From: Saprolegnia diclina VS20 | Lineage: Eukaryota; Oomycota; Saprolegniomycetes; Saprolegniales; Saprolegniaceae | Length of the DNA stretch: 30,016 nt | Reading direction: 5' to 3' | Assembly (NCBI RefSeq): GCF_000281045.1 | Contig: NW_008246104.1 | Coordinates: 470,100-500,115, forward strand | In this document: one piece after another, positions 1 to 11,100 of the stretch | Numbering within the stretch: the first letter of the stretch is position 1 | How the letters are laid out: every line of letters starts with the position of its first letter | Position numbers and translations under genes: made by a program | The notes under the pieces: model-generated | The model's database searches: none | Told to the model about the DNA's origin: nothing | What the model saw: the letters and a program-made list of their open reading frames with translations, nothing else

Positions 1-1017
1 CTTTTACGTTTCATGAACTGGATCCGACGAAGTTGCGGCGGTTCCGCTGTATCGAGCCTCATACGATGACCACGCCCAGGCGCCTCGCCAGCTTGCAAGG
101 TATCCTGCAGACATCACGGCGGAAGAGAAGATCCATTCTCATAAAATCCAACACCAAAAAACGCATCGAAGGAACCAGTGTGGCTCCTGTACAAGGGGCT
201 TCTCAACCTACGTCGCGTACTTGAAGCTTGCTTCGCGTGGAGGTCGTTCTCGAGGACACGGTGGTGGTGCCAGAGGCTGGTTGATTGTGGTTCACCATTC
301 AGATTCTGGTCAACAGAATCTGCACCCACCACAATGTGGTACGTGGGAAACGTACGGTCTCGAAGCTCCATGCGTTGCCGACATATGTCCTTCGAATCAC
401 ATTTCACACGGAACGGCCCACGTCCTTGGATTCTGAGATGGTCCATACCACATGCACAGTTTGCATCGTCCCACAGTGCATTCTACAGGCTGTGCCGGAC
501 TTCAACCCATCCAGTCCACTGTGTGGAGAGCTTGCACCCACGCAATATTACCGCCCGGGATTCATTTGCGCCAGAAACAAGCAGCGCGAATGCCTAATTA
601 CCTCGAGCTGCGCCAATACCCGTGGTACAGGGGTATAGTAGTGGCAATACCTACCGTTGCTCCTGTATATCTAGAATGTAAATACAAATCCTGCGATGTA
701 CGCGTACCTGCAAGCTGTCACCGCTTTTGAGACGCTTTAGAGGCAGCGTCAAAGAACAGTGAGCGTCCCACGGTGGAAACCAGATGTTGTCTCCGAACGT
801 GCGATCCGTGTCACGCTGGAATTCTATAGTTGCAGCCGGTTGCTCGATTGCCAGCTCCACGAACGACTTGATCTGGCGGATGTTGTGCATACAATGCGCC
901 GTGCAATGCGACTACAGTATACGAGGAGGACATTTGTCACACGCCACGAGGATGTGAAGCATCGAGTGCTCGTATCTTGGGTACACTTGGTTCTTTTTCA
1001 ACCCACTCGATCTCGAT
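1..1017. other. Left intergenic region, no recognised gene
   Basis: Open frames of 60-140 codons occur on both strands (for example 178-597 on + and 114-446 on -). None starts in a convincing context or shows a domain that I recognise, and the third-position GC preference of the neighbouring genes is weak here. The sequence is less GC-rich than the genes to the right. It could hold an old transposon remnant or the tail of a gene to the left, but nothing in it lets me name one. The last ~50 bases lead into the LPMO promoter. Confidence 0.5.
300..322. repeat. 9-bp perfect inverted repeat (hairpin)
   Basis: Arms CAGATTCTG (300-308) and CAGAATCTG (314-322) are exact reverse complements separated by GTCAA. 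No gene is assigned to either side. A small hairpin like this can occur by chance, so no function is claimed. Confidence 0.6.
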
Positions 1018-1036
1018 TCTCACTTTTCAATTTGCT
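1018..1036 (+). promoter_or_regulatory. Oomycete Inr + FPR core promoter of the LPMO gene
   Basis: The sequence TTCTCACTTTTCAATTTGC fits the composite oomycete core promoter, in which an initiator of the GCTCATTYY type is followed at once by the flanking region CAWTTTNYY. The CAATTT block at 1028-1033 is exact, while the first two bases and one internal base of the Inr differ. The element lies about 30-45 bp before the ATG at 1064, the normal distance in oomycetes, which implies a 5' UTR of roughly 40 nt. It also supports 1064 rather than an upstream codon as the translation start. Confidence 0.75.
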
Positions 1037-1063
1037 CTTTCCCAGCAACAACCACTCTCCACG

Positions 1064-2035
1064 ATGAAGCTTTTTGCCTCGACGCTCCTCCTCGCCGCCG
1101 CCGTCTCCAACGTTGACGCGCACGGCCGCATGGTGTTCCCGCCTCACCGCGGCTACATCGGCAAGCTGCCCCAGTTCAAGGACCTCGTCCCCATCAACTA
1201 CAGCGACAACGGCTTGAGCGCCGGTGGCATTGGTGCCACGTCCGGTGGCAAGCACGGTGTGTGCGGCGACCCGTACAACGGCGCGCGCGCTCACGAATCC
1301 GGCGGCACCTATGGTCTCTTCCCGACCCACGGGTCCAAGGTCGTTGGCGCCTGCTTCGCGCCCGGCGCCACCATGGACCTCAACATCCAGATCACGGCCA
1401 ACCACAAGGGCTACTTTGAGTTTGGTCTCTGCAAGCTCAACGGCAAGGGCGACAAGGAGACCGAAGAGTGCTTCCAGTCGCTGACGCAGCCCAACGGCGA
1501 CAAGCAGTGGCAGCTCCCCGCGGGTGCCGACTTTTTCAAGATGCAGTACAACTTGCCCAAGGACGTCAAGTGCGACGGCGACTCGCACTGCGTGCTTCGC
1601 TGGTGGTATGTCGGCTGGAACAACCCAGGCGTCGACATCAACGGCCAGGAGCAGTTCTGGAACTGCGCCGACATCTACATTAGCGACACGTGCGGGTCGG
1701 ACCCGAAGCCGTCGCCGAGCAGCCAGAACCCGACGCCCGCGCCGAGCTCGGACAAGCCCACGAAGGCTCCGGTCACGGACAAGCCGACGCCGGTGACGGA
1801 CAAGCCGACGAAGAAGCCGACCCCGACCGACAAGCCGTCGACCAAGCCTACAAGCAAGCCCTCCATCAAGCCGACCGACAAGCCGACGGCCAAGCCTATC
1901 TCTGGTGGTGGCAAGAAGGCGTGGGAGCAGTGCGGCGGCAAGGACTACACGGGCAGCACCGAGTGCGTTGGCGGCAGCATCTGCGTCACGCAGGACGAGT
2001 GGTACTCGCAGTGCGTGCCCAAGCGCCTGCGCTAA
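1064..2035 (+). CDS. Secreted lytic polysaccharide monooxygenase (LPMO_10/AA15-like) with C-terminal CBM1
   Basis: A single-exon, 323-residue protein. Residues 1-19 form a signal peptide ending VDA, so cleavage leaves His20 at the mature N-terminus ([11 protein letters not shown]), the first ligand of the copper histidine brace. The second ligand is probably His114 in [13 protein letters not shown], and Phe198 in [10 protein letters not shown] aligns with the axial aromatic of AA10 enzymes. Residues ~20-210 therefore form an LPMO_10 (PF03067) core resembling AA15 enzymes of chitin and cellulose. Residues ~213-280 are a Lys/Pro/Thr/Ser linker. Residues ~286-318 are a fungal-type cellulose-binding CBM1 with Cys290, 301, 307 and 317 and aromatics Trp287, Trp313 and Tyr314. 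The family oxidatively cleaves crystalline polysaccharide. The CBM1 points to cellulose, in host tissue or the oomycete's own wall, but the substrate is inferred. The Inr/FPR element just upstream fixes the start. Confidence 0.92.
   Translation: MKLFASTLLLAAAVSNVDAHGRMVFPPHRGYIGKLPQFKDLVPINYSDNGLSAGGIGATSGGKHGVCGDPYNGARAHESGGTYGLFPTHGSKVVGACFAPGATMDLNIQITANHKGYFEFGLCKLNGKGDKETEECFQSLTQPNGDKQWQLPAGADFFKMQYNLPKDVKCDGDSHCVLRWWYVGWNNPGVDINGQEQFWNCADIYISDTCGSDPKPSPSSQNPTPAPSSDKPTKAPVTDKPTPVTDKPTKKPTPTDKPSTKPTSKPSIKPTDKPTAKPISGGGKKAWEQCGGKDYTGSTECVGGSICVTQDEWYSQCVPKRLR
1700..1900 (+). repeat. Imperfect tandem repeat coding the DKPT/SKPT linker
   Basis: Short units of the form GACAAGCCGACG, coding Asp-Lys-Pro-Thr and variants ([11 protein letters not shown]), recur with irregular spacing between the catalytic domain and the CBM1. 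Such linkers are normally O-glycosylated and extended. This one is unusually lysine-rich, with a Lys every three to six residues. Repeat number is likely to vary between strains by slippage. Confidence 0.75.
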
Positions 2036-2373
2036 AATATTTGTCGCGCCCAGTAGTAGAACATATACTAGAATTACCGTTGTGTATAATCAATTCATCG
2101 CCATATTGGTTTAACCCATTTAACGAGCTGTTGATATCCATAATCCACAGGATTTGAAAGTTAGACTTGGGCTATCCACCAAACACACAGACTCTAGTTT
2201 AGCTATCTTAGAGGGCGTTCGAAAAGGGTTCAACTGTAGAGCCAAAACTGTTGTACATTATTTGGCTTGGCCCGACGACGGGCATGACAATTGTATTGGC
2301 GAGTTTACTCTAAACGCTTCTTCGCGTATCCTATTTGAGGTCAAATCTAAATAAATAGCTCTATCGAAGGCGG
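2036..2373. other. Convergent intergenic region between LPMO and globin genes
   Basis: This AT-richer stretch separates the two stop codons and must hold both 3' UTRs. A 66-codon open frame at 2154-2354 has no recognisable motif and lacks an ATG start. A small GCCCG/CGGGC hairpin lies near 2269-2282. I see no gene here. Confidence 0.6.
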
Positions 2374-3366
2374 CTATAGCCATGCATGCGTGCGCGACGC
2401 CCGCCGCTCGCGTAGCTGCGCTGTCGTCGGTGTTCCAGGCGTCGATACCACTGGTGCCGTCTCGGGGGCCGCCGTTGCTAGAAAGGGCTCGGGTATCGTC
2501 GGTCGCTGTGCTGGTCGCCCGCTCACGCGTGCATCGGTGAGGACCGTGCTCGATTTTTTGCGGGCAATGGTGTGGGCTGTCGGAATCGTCACGTTTTGGC
2601 TCCACTCGGACGGGACCACATTTTCATGCAGGTAGGCTTGGAGCATAAACTTGAGATGAAAGCCAACAAGATTGCTCCACGCTTCGCCCACGTCCGGCGT
2701 CGCTTCGTTGTCAAGCCAGAACATGGCGACTTCGATAAGCGTGCTCGTGTACACGGCGAAATGGTGTGGCCGGACCTTCTTGATCGTCCTGTGCCGGTGC
2801 CCGAGGTGGCGGCACCGGTGCATGACATCGATGGGCGACGTGGCATTGGTCTCGGGCAGCATAAACTTGAGCGCTTTGATGAGCACTTCAATGCGCTTTC
2901 GAATGCCAGGAAAGACGTCGGTGAAGCTCGGGTCGCGCTGAAAGAGGCGGTGGAAGAACTCGTCGTAGAAGAGCACGATGCCGTCCTTGTGGTACGACTG
3001 CATCTTGGGGGTACTGCCCATGCACAAACTCTTCCACGTCCGGGCGCACGTTGCGTGGTAGCTGGGCTCGTACACGGGGAAGAGCGGCATGTTGGGTGGC
3101 ATGTAGTGGTGGTACTCGTCGGACGATGCGAGGCCGCGGCAAAAGAGGCCGTCAAACGACGCCGTGTCAACATGGAGATGGACCTCGTCGCTCACCGCAT
3201 AAATCACAGATGCGCGCGACTTGGACTTGAGCGACCGCGTCAGTGCCGTTGAAAAACCAAGTAAGAACGACCGCATGCCCGACGACTTTGGCTGCGTCGA
3301 CGCGGCCGATGACGACGTTGCCGCTGACCGACGGCGGCGCTCGGACGTGGACATCCAGACACCCAT
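2374..3366 (-). CDS. Globin-domain protein with long N- and C-terminal tails
   Basis: A 330-residue protein from the first in-frame ATG at 3366; the frame is open further upstream but has no ATG there. Residues ~1-50 are basic and Ser-rich. Residues ~100-245 carry a globin signature. Phe152 in DPSFTDVF sits at the CD1 position. LGHRH at 188-192 is followed by V-R-P-H-H-F, the usual F-helix to FG-corner pattern (LGxxH...V.PxHF), which makes His192 the proximal heme ligand. Trp230 in EAW matches the conserved H-helix residue of flavohemoglobin-type globins. No FAD/NAD reductase domain follows; the C-terminal ~85 residues are a Pro/Thr/Ala-rich tail. Single-domain globins of this kind bind O2 or NO or sense redox state, but which applies here cannot be read from the sequence. 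No signal peptide is visible, so it is probably intracellular. It is divergently arranged with the giant gene at 3952. Confidence 0.78.
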   Translation of the reverse strand: MGVWMSTSERRRRSAATSSSAASTQPKSSGMRSFLLGFSTALTRSLKSKSRASVIYAVSDEVHLHVDTASFDGLFCRGLASSDEYHHYMPPNMPLFPVYEPSYHATCARTWKSLCMGSTPKMQSYHKDGIVLFYDEFFHRLFQRDPSFTDVFPGIRKRIEVLIKALKFMLPETNATSPIDVMHRCRHLGHRHRTIKKVRPHHFAVYTSTLIEVAMFWLDNEATPDVGEAWSNLVGFHLKFMLQAYLHENVVPSEWSQNVTIPTAHTIARKKSSTVLTDARVSGRPAQRPTIPEPFLATAAPETAPVVSTPGTPTTAQLRERRASRTHAWL

Positions 3367-3951
3367 TCGACGACACGTGGTTGATCGCGTTGGTCGACGG
3401 AACTCGGTGGCGAAACGGCCCAAGGTGTGTCGCGACAAATAGCGTTATTCAACGGGCGTGATTCGAAGAACAGTGGACGCCATTGGTTGTAGCAAGGCGA
3501 GTTTCGTTCAATTCCCTCCCAAGTATTTGCATGATCGTTGCGAAACCGCTGCAAATTCGTAAATCAGCCAATCACAACACTTTTTCAAGGCAATTCGATT
3601 CGCGTATTTTGGTCTCGGGAATTTCACAAGCATCCGTTTCCATGCGGCTTGCTTTGGTACTGCATACATGGAGTGCACGCTGTCGCGCGAAAGTGACACG
3701 CCCTACAGCCCAAAACCTCCAAGATCACGCGAAATGCGTGATCTTGGAGGTTTTGGGGGAGCGAAGTGTGTCCATATCCACTAAGCATATACCCGCGGAT
3801 CAAAATAGCAGTGTGTGGGCGATATCGCCAACGACCGAGAGCTTGTTGACGAGGTATCGCCTGGTGATTGGCTGAAATTCAAAAGATCGTGTCCTTTCAG
3901 CGACCAATCGAAAGCGAGCATTTTGGTATCCAAAACCATTGCGCGGCAAAT
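3367..3951. promoter_or_regulatory. Divergent promoter between globin gene (-) and giant gene (+)
   Basis: This 585-bp spacer must drive both genes. It holds four CCAAT-box cores (3482-3486 and 3867-3871 as ATTGG; 3568-3572 and 3904-3908 as CCAAT), the 10-bp palindrome TGTCGCGACA at 3428-3437, and the large inverted repeat at 3709-3757. No clear Inr/FPR composite like that of the LPMO gene is visible. A partial resemblance (GAGCATTTTGG) lies near 3916-3926, about 30 bp before the giant gene's ATG. Confidence 0.5.
3709..3757. repeat. Perfect 22-bp inverted repeat with 5-nt loop
   Basis: The left arm at 3709-3730 (begins CCCAAAACCTCC, ends ATCACGC) is the exact reverse complement of the right arm at 3736-3757 (begins GCGTGATC, ends GGTTTTGGG). 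The loop is GAAAT at 3731-3735. It lies ~195 bp before the giant gene's ATG and ~340 bp from the globin ATG. It could form a cruciform or RNA hairpin, serve as a dimeric protein site, or be the remnant of a tiny foldback element. No flanking target-site duplication is evident. Confidence 0.9.
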
Positions 3952-5160
3952 ATGGCCGCGCGGAAGGAGCGACCGCTCCATGCGACGGATACGGAGAGCC
4001 TTCAGAAGCTCGCGGCGTTTCGGCGTCTCGCATGGCGCTCGGTCCACGTCCGCAACGCCGATGGAAGCGCCGAGGACGACCCAATCGTCCTCGACGTCGT
4101 CGCGACGGCCACGCTCGCCGACGTCCGCGTCGTCCTGAGCCTCGTCGTCGACGCCAAGACGCTGTGGAAGAAATCTCGGCCCATGGCCTTTTCCTTTGTC
4201 AAGTCGCTCGAAGAATGCGAGCCCGTGCCTCTCTCAGACGAAGCACACGAGCCGCTCTCGGATTTTCTGCACCACGGCTTTGTTCTCTATGTGCAGTATG
4301 CGCGGGTTCTCAAGCCTTCGCCACGGTCGCCCCGGCGTGCACTCAAGCCAACGTTCACGGCGTCGCACCAGATTGGCCTCTACGCCGCCGACGTTGACGT
4401 CTACATTGACCGTGTCGGCTTGCAAATCGTGCTCCGCGAGATCGTCGAGACGTTGTCCGGACGCCCGATGGCGGCCCTCCACGCACTCAACGACTCTGTG
4501 CGCCTCGAATTGGATCTCGCTGACGTTGCTGACGTTTGCGAGAGCAGTGTCGACATGATTAGTGTCCTCCTCACGGACGGGCGTCAGCAGCCCCCGATCG
4601 TTCAAAAGGTCATCGAGCGAACTGTCTTGACGCTGGACGACGAGGGCCAACTCCACCTTGGCATTGGACCGATGCTTCCAGTCGGATCGCAGTCGCCCAT
4701 TGTGCTGCGGAAGCCGCAGTCGCCCCGACGAAAGCCACCAGATGAGAGACGTCCGGTCGAGTTGCCGCCCTCCACAACGACGACACCAAGCGAAGACGAC
4801 AGCGAAACAGGCGATACGATCACAACTTCGGAGCTATGTGACATGACGATGCTGGTCCCCGCCAAACACAAGATCGCGCGCGAAGGGCCTCGGGACAGTG
4901 CAAAGCGCGCGTCGCTGGCTCTCACGACACCATCAACCACGCTTACGGTGCAACGACGCGCGTCCAGTCGCAGCGGCATGGGCTCGACTCGTGCACTCTC
5001 TGTCGATGGGACGCCGCGAGGTGGTAGCTTGCGTGGGATGCTCGTCGACGACAACGACGGCAGCGGGAAGTTGACGCTCATGCAGGATGGTACCGACGAC
5101 GAAAAAATGAGCCACGAAGCTCTACTCGATATGAAGCGCAGCTCGGTGTCGGTCGCACCC
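3952..5160 (+). other. Giant protein N-terminus: beta-grasp-like domain and disordered Ser/Thr linker
   Basis: Residues ~18-118 alternate short strands and a helix (SVHVRNADG, then VLDVVATATLADVRVVLSLV, then MAFSFVKSLEECEPVPL and HHGFVLYVQYARVL). The order and the FSFVKSLEECEPV stretch are like ubiquitin-like beta-grasp domains found at the N-terminus of other oomycete proteins; this is a fold guess. Residues ~245-400 are rich in Ser, Thr, Pro and charge and are probably disordered. They contain RRAS at 335-338, a consensus site for basophilic (PKA-type) kinases, plus KRAS and KRSSVS. Confidence 0.45.
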
Positions 5161-8100
5161 ATCGCGCTTGAATTGGACCGCGCGCTTGTTGCGGCCTTGG
5201 CCTATTTCGCCGCTGACGACGCGACGCCGGCGATGGCTTGTATGGCTCGAGACGATCTCGTTCTGGCCTTTGGCATGGCCGAGGGAAGTCTCTTGAGCAA
5301 GGCCGGCAAGAGCCTCTTGGAGCTCCGCGAGGCGTTCCAGCGCGTCATGCTTCTGTACTTGGTGGCGGCCCCGCAGTCGACAACGGCTGCCGGCGCCGTC
5401 AAGCGGTATCTTTGGCGCGGCCTCGGCTTTTGTCTCTGGCGCGAAGTGCGTGACGACGTCGTGTCATCGTGCCGGTTCCAAACCATGAAGACACTGAGCG
5501 TCATTCGCAGTCACTACAAGCAGCGCGAGACGTACCCTGGCTTCAAGGACAAGCTGCCACGTACGTGCCACATTCTCCCATCGGTTGCCTATATAACGTT
5601 GTGTGCTAGACTACCCGTCGCCGGTGGTCGGGGCGCTCGAATGCCTGCGGCTCGTGCTCCACCCGTCCGACGTCGCATGGCTTGACGCAGCTAATGCGGT
5701 CGATCCATGGACCCACGTTCTCGCGCTCGGTCTCCACACTATGGCTATGTTTCGCAAGACACTGGACAAAATAGAAGCGCACTGCCGGTCGCGAACACTA
5801 CCAGCGCGCCACCGACACGAAATTGGCGTCCGCGTCGCAGCGTGGAAGCTCCCCGAGGCGACCGACGAGGCGCTCTTTGGCACACTGCACCTGCGAAAGC
5901 TCATTCTTCTCGTCCTCGAAGCGTCTGATGGGTCATGGCACCCGTCGATCAAGATCGACCACTGTTTTACGCGGGCTCTGACGGGGCGTGAGTCGACGGG
6001 CGTCGCCCTTCACATCATGGAGCTACGCGACGTCGTTACCCAGCGCCTCGAGCCACTCGTGCGCGAAAACGTCATTGTCGACGAATGTCGGTGCGCCGAA
6101 GTCGACGCTCATTGCGCGGTGATGGTGACCGACGCGTGGCCGCCGGTGCCTCGGTGGTACATGCCCCGGCGTCACCGCAAGCCCCACCACGTGTCACGGT
6201 ATAGCTCTGCACGCCATTGCTGTACTGACGCGAGTGGGGTGTAGGTACTTTTTTGTAGCCGAGCGCGACGCTGCGTTTGAAATGGCGTTGGCAGTGCACC
6301 TTATCGCACCGCTTCCAGTCGTCTACAGCGTCTCGGGCGACGCGATGCTCTCGAGCAAGTCGCTCATTGAGCTTTTGACGCTGGCCCTCCCCCTCTGGTC
6401 GACGAGTACCACCGATTCATTTTTGGATGCAACCGCGATGGGCGGTATCCGCGCCTCGTGCGTCGGGTACGGCGTCAATATGCTGCACGCCAGCGTCCTA
6501 CCGCGACTGAAGCAATGGTGTCTCTTGGATGTATTCAAAGTCGTGGGCGTTGATCGCATTGGCGTCGGGTCCGGCGTGTCGCCCGATGGCCACGTCGCCA
6601 TGGTGCTAGTCCGCGTGTTTGGCGCACTCGGCAAACCGCCACAGACTGCGCCTTCCGACGTTGCTTTCGTGTCGCATGTTATGACGGCGACGGACGTGGC
6701 ATCGGTTTTGGACCACGGCGGCCTGCCCATGTGCAAGCTCTTGGCCACACAGGAGACAACGACGTCCGTCTTGCGCGTTTCCACGACGTCTGGGATTGCG
6801 GATGCGACGCCGACGGGTCCCGCCAACGACGCCTTGGAGCGCTGTTTGCTCGCTTGGTACTTGGTCATTTTTGGCGATGCGGCATGTGATATTGCTGCGT
6901 AGGACGCACGCGGACGTCGGGCCGTCGTCATTTCCACTGGTGATGCACTACATTTGCACGCAAGAAATTACGGGGCACGCGACTGTCAAGGTCCTCGAAG
7001 CGCTCAACGGCCTTCTGGACGCTCAAGACGCGTACGTGGCCGCCGTCATGACGTGCGTCAATGACGTCATTGACGCCAACGGATGTCGTCACGAAGGCGA
7101 CATGCTACAACGGCTCGTGGACCTTGCTGCAACCCCGGGGCTACCCGTGCGCATCACAGAGCTCGCACAAAAAGCCGTGCTCGGCGCTCTGCTCCACCAC
7201 GAGCTCGGGTCGCCGACCAAGCTCTTGCAGTACTTTGGGACGCTACCGGACCATTTGCTTGGCCTCCCATCAAGATTGCCGCTGGAGAGTGCCGGTGCAA
7301 GTGACTGCATCTTGACGAAAGGGCCACTGCTACGGCACTTGTCGGCGGCGATCACGATATGCCTGACCGATGCGACGGCCATGTGTTCGCGCGAGCCGCT
7401 CGAGTGTCGGTTTCTGAGCCTCTTGGCGACGCCCGGCGGCATCGAGTATGTGCTACAGAGTGCGGTCGCCACCATGGGCCTCGTGGCGCGCTGCATGCAT
7501 GCCGCGACAAGTGCGCGCGTGGTCTTGCACGGAGCACGCGTCATTGAGACACTGGTCGCCGCCTTGGCGCTTCGCGGCGAAAGCGCCTTGCCCGACAGCC
7601 ACGACCAAGCTAATGTACTGCAGATCCTCGTCGAGTGCATACTCTGTCGGGCTCAAGTCGCGACCGACTTTCTCCAAGACGCTGGGCGGATCGTCGTGGG
7701 CGCGCTTGCAACACTGCTGGCAGTCGCACCGTGGCACCGGTGGGTCCTCGCAGCACTTGCACCGCTGCTGCACGACTTGGCAGCCACGCAGCGAATCTTT
7801 TGGTTGGACCGTGTCACGGGTATCGCAACGTCGGGAACCCCGTCGCCGGACGCCACGCGCTTCAGTGCCATCGTCTTGGCACAGCATCAGAGTACGGCGC
7901 GGTGCCAATGTGCCGTGCTCGTGTCGACGACGCGTCATCTTGTGGCCGACGTCGCCGCCCGCTTTGTGGCCACCGTGTTTGCGAATGCGGGTGCTACCAT
8001 GCCGACGACGACACCGACACGGGTGGTCGCCGCTTCGATCCCGCGCGACGGCTCGCGCAAAATCCTGGCTGCCAATCGGATTCAAAAATGCGCGCTGCGG

Positions 8101-11100
8101 TGGCTCTACCGGCACCGAAAGACGCACGGGTTCCTTCCCGTGCTCCTACGCTACGCCACGTGTGCCATCTGTGCGACGTCGCCGTCGCTTCTCGCCGCCC
8201 TCGTCTTGCTCGTGTGCAACACGCGGTCGCTCGCGCTGCGTACATCGCCATTGGACGCTAGCCCCAAGCTGCGGCTGCAAGCGCTGCAGTGCTTGACCAA
8301 GCTCTGGTTTTACCCGTCGCTGGCCAATGCGGCGGTCACCGATCTGCACGTCGACTATGTCTACCTCGTGCTCACATCTCATGACGACATTGCGTGGCGG
8401 TCCTTGGCGCTCTACGGTCTGAGCTACCTTGTGTGGCACGCGCCCATCGTGCTCCACTCGCTCCTCCGAACGATCACGCAGCCGCTGTGGCCTACGTTGA
8501 ATGCCAGTGGGCCATGGCTCGAGGTGCTCTTGCACACGTCATTGTTTGCTCAGCGAAAGACACTGCTCTCCAACGCCAACATAATTGCGTACGTCGACTG
8601 CGCCTTGCACTTGCTCGTCGTCCTGAGTTTCGAGCATAAATTGGCACCGCTGCTTACGCGCACGTTTGGCTTTACCCTACGGCTGCTGCAAATGGTATGT
8701 CACTACTACACCTATTCCACATAGAGATCCCATCATTGCTGTAGCTCAACGATGCCCCGGTGAAAGGCGCAGGGGACGCGGAACTGCACATTCGCCGTCT
8801 CCGCGATCGCCTTTTGCCCATGGCCCTCTTTGTGATGGCGAACGTCCTCTTGCGTCTCGGGGCAACCGAAGCGTTTGCGTTCGAAATACCTTGTGCCGAG
8901 ATGGCGCTTCTCCTGAGCGCGGCTACACCGAGCGTCGCGCAGGTTGTTGTCGAGAGTTGGTGGGAATCTCATCGACAAAGTAGGTGCAAGCATTGCATGT
9001 ACTGTGGGCACTCGCGCTACGAAAACAAGGCCGTGACAGCCTCCGGTGGTCGTCGGCGCTCCAGGTTGCGCTCGTGGCGGCGCTCAGTGCGCGCAGTGGC
9101 CTTGCCTCGTTTGAGTCCTGGGCCGTTGTGCACGGTGCCGCCGGTGTTGTCGCGTGCCTTGCGGTCGACAAGGACGTGTGCGACGACCTGTGCAAGCTTG
9201 GACTTGTCGAGCAACTCCGCGACCGATTGGGCGATGGGGCCTCATCCTCGTGGTCGGCCTCGTGCGATGTTGATATGATCAAGCAAGCGAGTACCTTCAA
9301 CAATGCGCTCGAGGCAGCCGCTGGCCATGCAGCGACGACCGTCCAGTGGAACGCCAAGCTCGCAGCGCTGGGTCTCTTGCCTCTGTGTGGCCCCGGCGTG
9401 CCAGCCGCGCCCTCGACACTACTGCGTCACCAAGTATCCGATGAAACGATGCATGCAACCAAGAGGTTGACGAGTATGGAGTAGGTGCTGCGAAGCTACA
9501 CAGTGTGCCTTGTACACAAGCATCGGCGCGAATTGGGGCCGTGGCTCGAGGCTTTTCCAGCGGGCGACGCACCGATTTTGCTGCGTCGAAGCATGTGTGC
9601 GTCACTCTCGCTCTTGGCGCGCGTCGATCCAGCGCTTGGGAGCGCGGTGCCAAGCGAGCTCCTTGCGCGCCTCGTGCAGTTGGCTGGCAGCCCGGACGAT
9701 GGGACAGTGCAACGCCTCGCAATGCAAGCTTTGGGTCATCTCTCGCTGCAAACCGCGAGCGTCAAGGAGCAAGTTCATTCGATCGATGTGGTCGCACTGC
9801 TCACCACAGCGCGACCGGCGCTGCAGCTTGAAGTGCTTTTTTCATGTCGCCACCACACTCATATCTCTCTCGATCATAGGCCATCAGTATGCTGGCGCTG
9901 GCCGCGAAGAACAGCACGGTGCCACTGCCGCCGAGACTACACCAAGGCACGCTGGCGAGAGGGCTCATCCGCTGGCTCGAGCAGCGGGACGCGACGCGTG
10001 TACGCAAAATGCTTTCTCGTTTATATCTAAGAGGGGGTGCTAGGTTTGGCACCGAAAATCGGCTGCGTGGTCGTCGGTCCTCCTCGACAGCGACGATCTG
10101 GTGACCAATGAGAGTCGCGTCACCAAGTGTCTGCGACGACCACTGGAGCTGTTGCTTCAGTGCGAACTCGACGCTGCCGACCGACCAAGCGTTCCTTTGC
10201 TGTTGCTGTCCCTTCTGCTGGAGACTGTGACGGCGTTGCCCCACCTGCTGCACGACACGTATGTTCGTGACGCAACCGCGTTGGCAGTCACGCTCTCCTT
10301 GGCGCTCTCCGCGGGGTTTGAGGCTGCGTCGCCGTGGCAACCATACTGCTTGACACGCCCGATCGTGCACGGTCGGTCTCTCTCGTGTCCATGGCGACGA
10401 CGTACCGTTCGTTCTTTGTAGGCTTGGCCCATATCCTGACGCAGAGCTTGGTTGTCGAAAGCCCGACCTTGACCTTGAACGTCCTCTCGGCGCTTCAAGT
10501 CGCGATTGCCGCCGACGAGCAGCTGCGTCTCGAGGTGCTAAGCGATGTGGGTTTCGTCCAAGCTCTTGTCAGTATGGTCGGTACCTCGGATGCGATGCAA
10601 GAGCCCGCGTTGCAAAAGGTAGCTTTCAAATTTCCTGGATGCTGGATGACAACGTCACGTATCTTGTAGACACTGGAGCTACTAGAGAGCGTGCTGCAGC
10701 GCGATCGAGACCCGAATGGGACCTTTGCGCCGTTTCTAACCCACCCAAAAGGACCCTATACGGCGCTTACATCGGTCTTTGCCGTCAGTCAAGAGGCCTC
10801 GCTGACGCTGCACGCCGCTGCCCTCGCGGTACTCGGACGCCTCCTCGAGGACCCGTCCTACGCGACATACTTTCTCAACGGCGCGTTTCAAACTGGAGGC
10901 AGTCGCTATAAGCCGTACCTCGAGCGCGTGCTCCGGTGCCTCGCCTTGCGGGCCGAGTGGGCCACGGGATATCGAACCCGCGGTGTGCTCCTCCAGCAGT
11001 GCGCGGGGGCGGCGCGGCTCGTGGCTGCCATCACGAACGCGTCCACCGTGCACGACAACGCACTTGTGGCGCTGCTCTTGGCCAAGGAAGGCTCGTATGC

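Noticed and set aside
1-1017. Transposase or retroelement remnant
   Set aside because: Frames on both strands were scanned by eye for catalytic signatures, terminal repeats and target-site duplications; none was convincing.
998-1588. 196-codon minus-strand frame over the LPMO gene
   Set aside because: It is a Val/Ala/Leu-rich shadow antisense to the signal peptide and catalytic core of a well-supported gene.
2572-3252. 226-codon plus-strand frame over the globin gene
   Set aside because: It is a complement shadow of the globin frame, with no motif and no sensible start context. The minus strand has the F-helix heme signature.
8960-8983. 24-bp GT-AG interval between exons 5 and 6
   Set aside because: It is too short for an intron. 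A donor at 8943 gives 41 bp and keeps phase.
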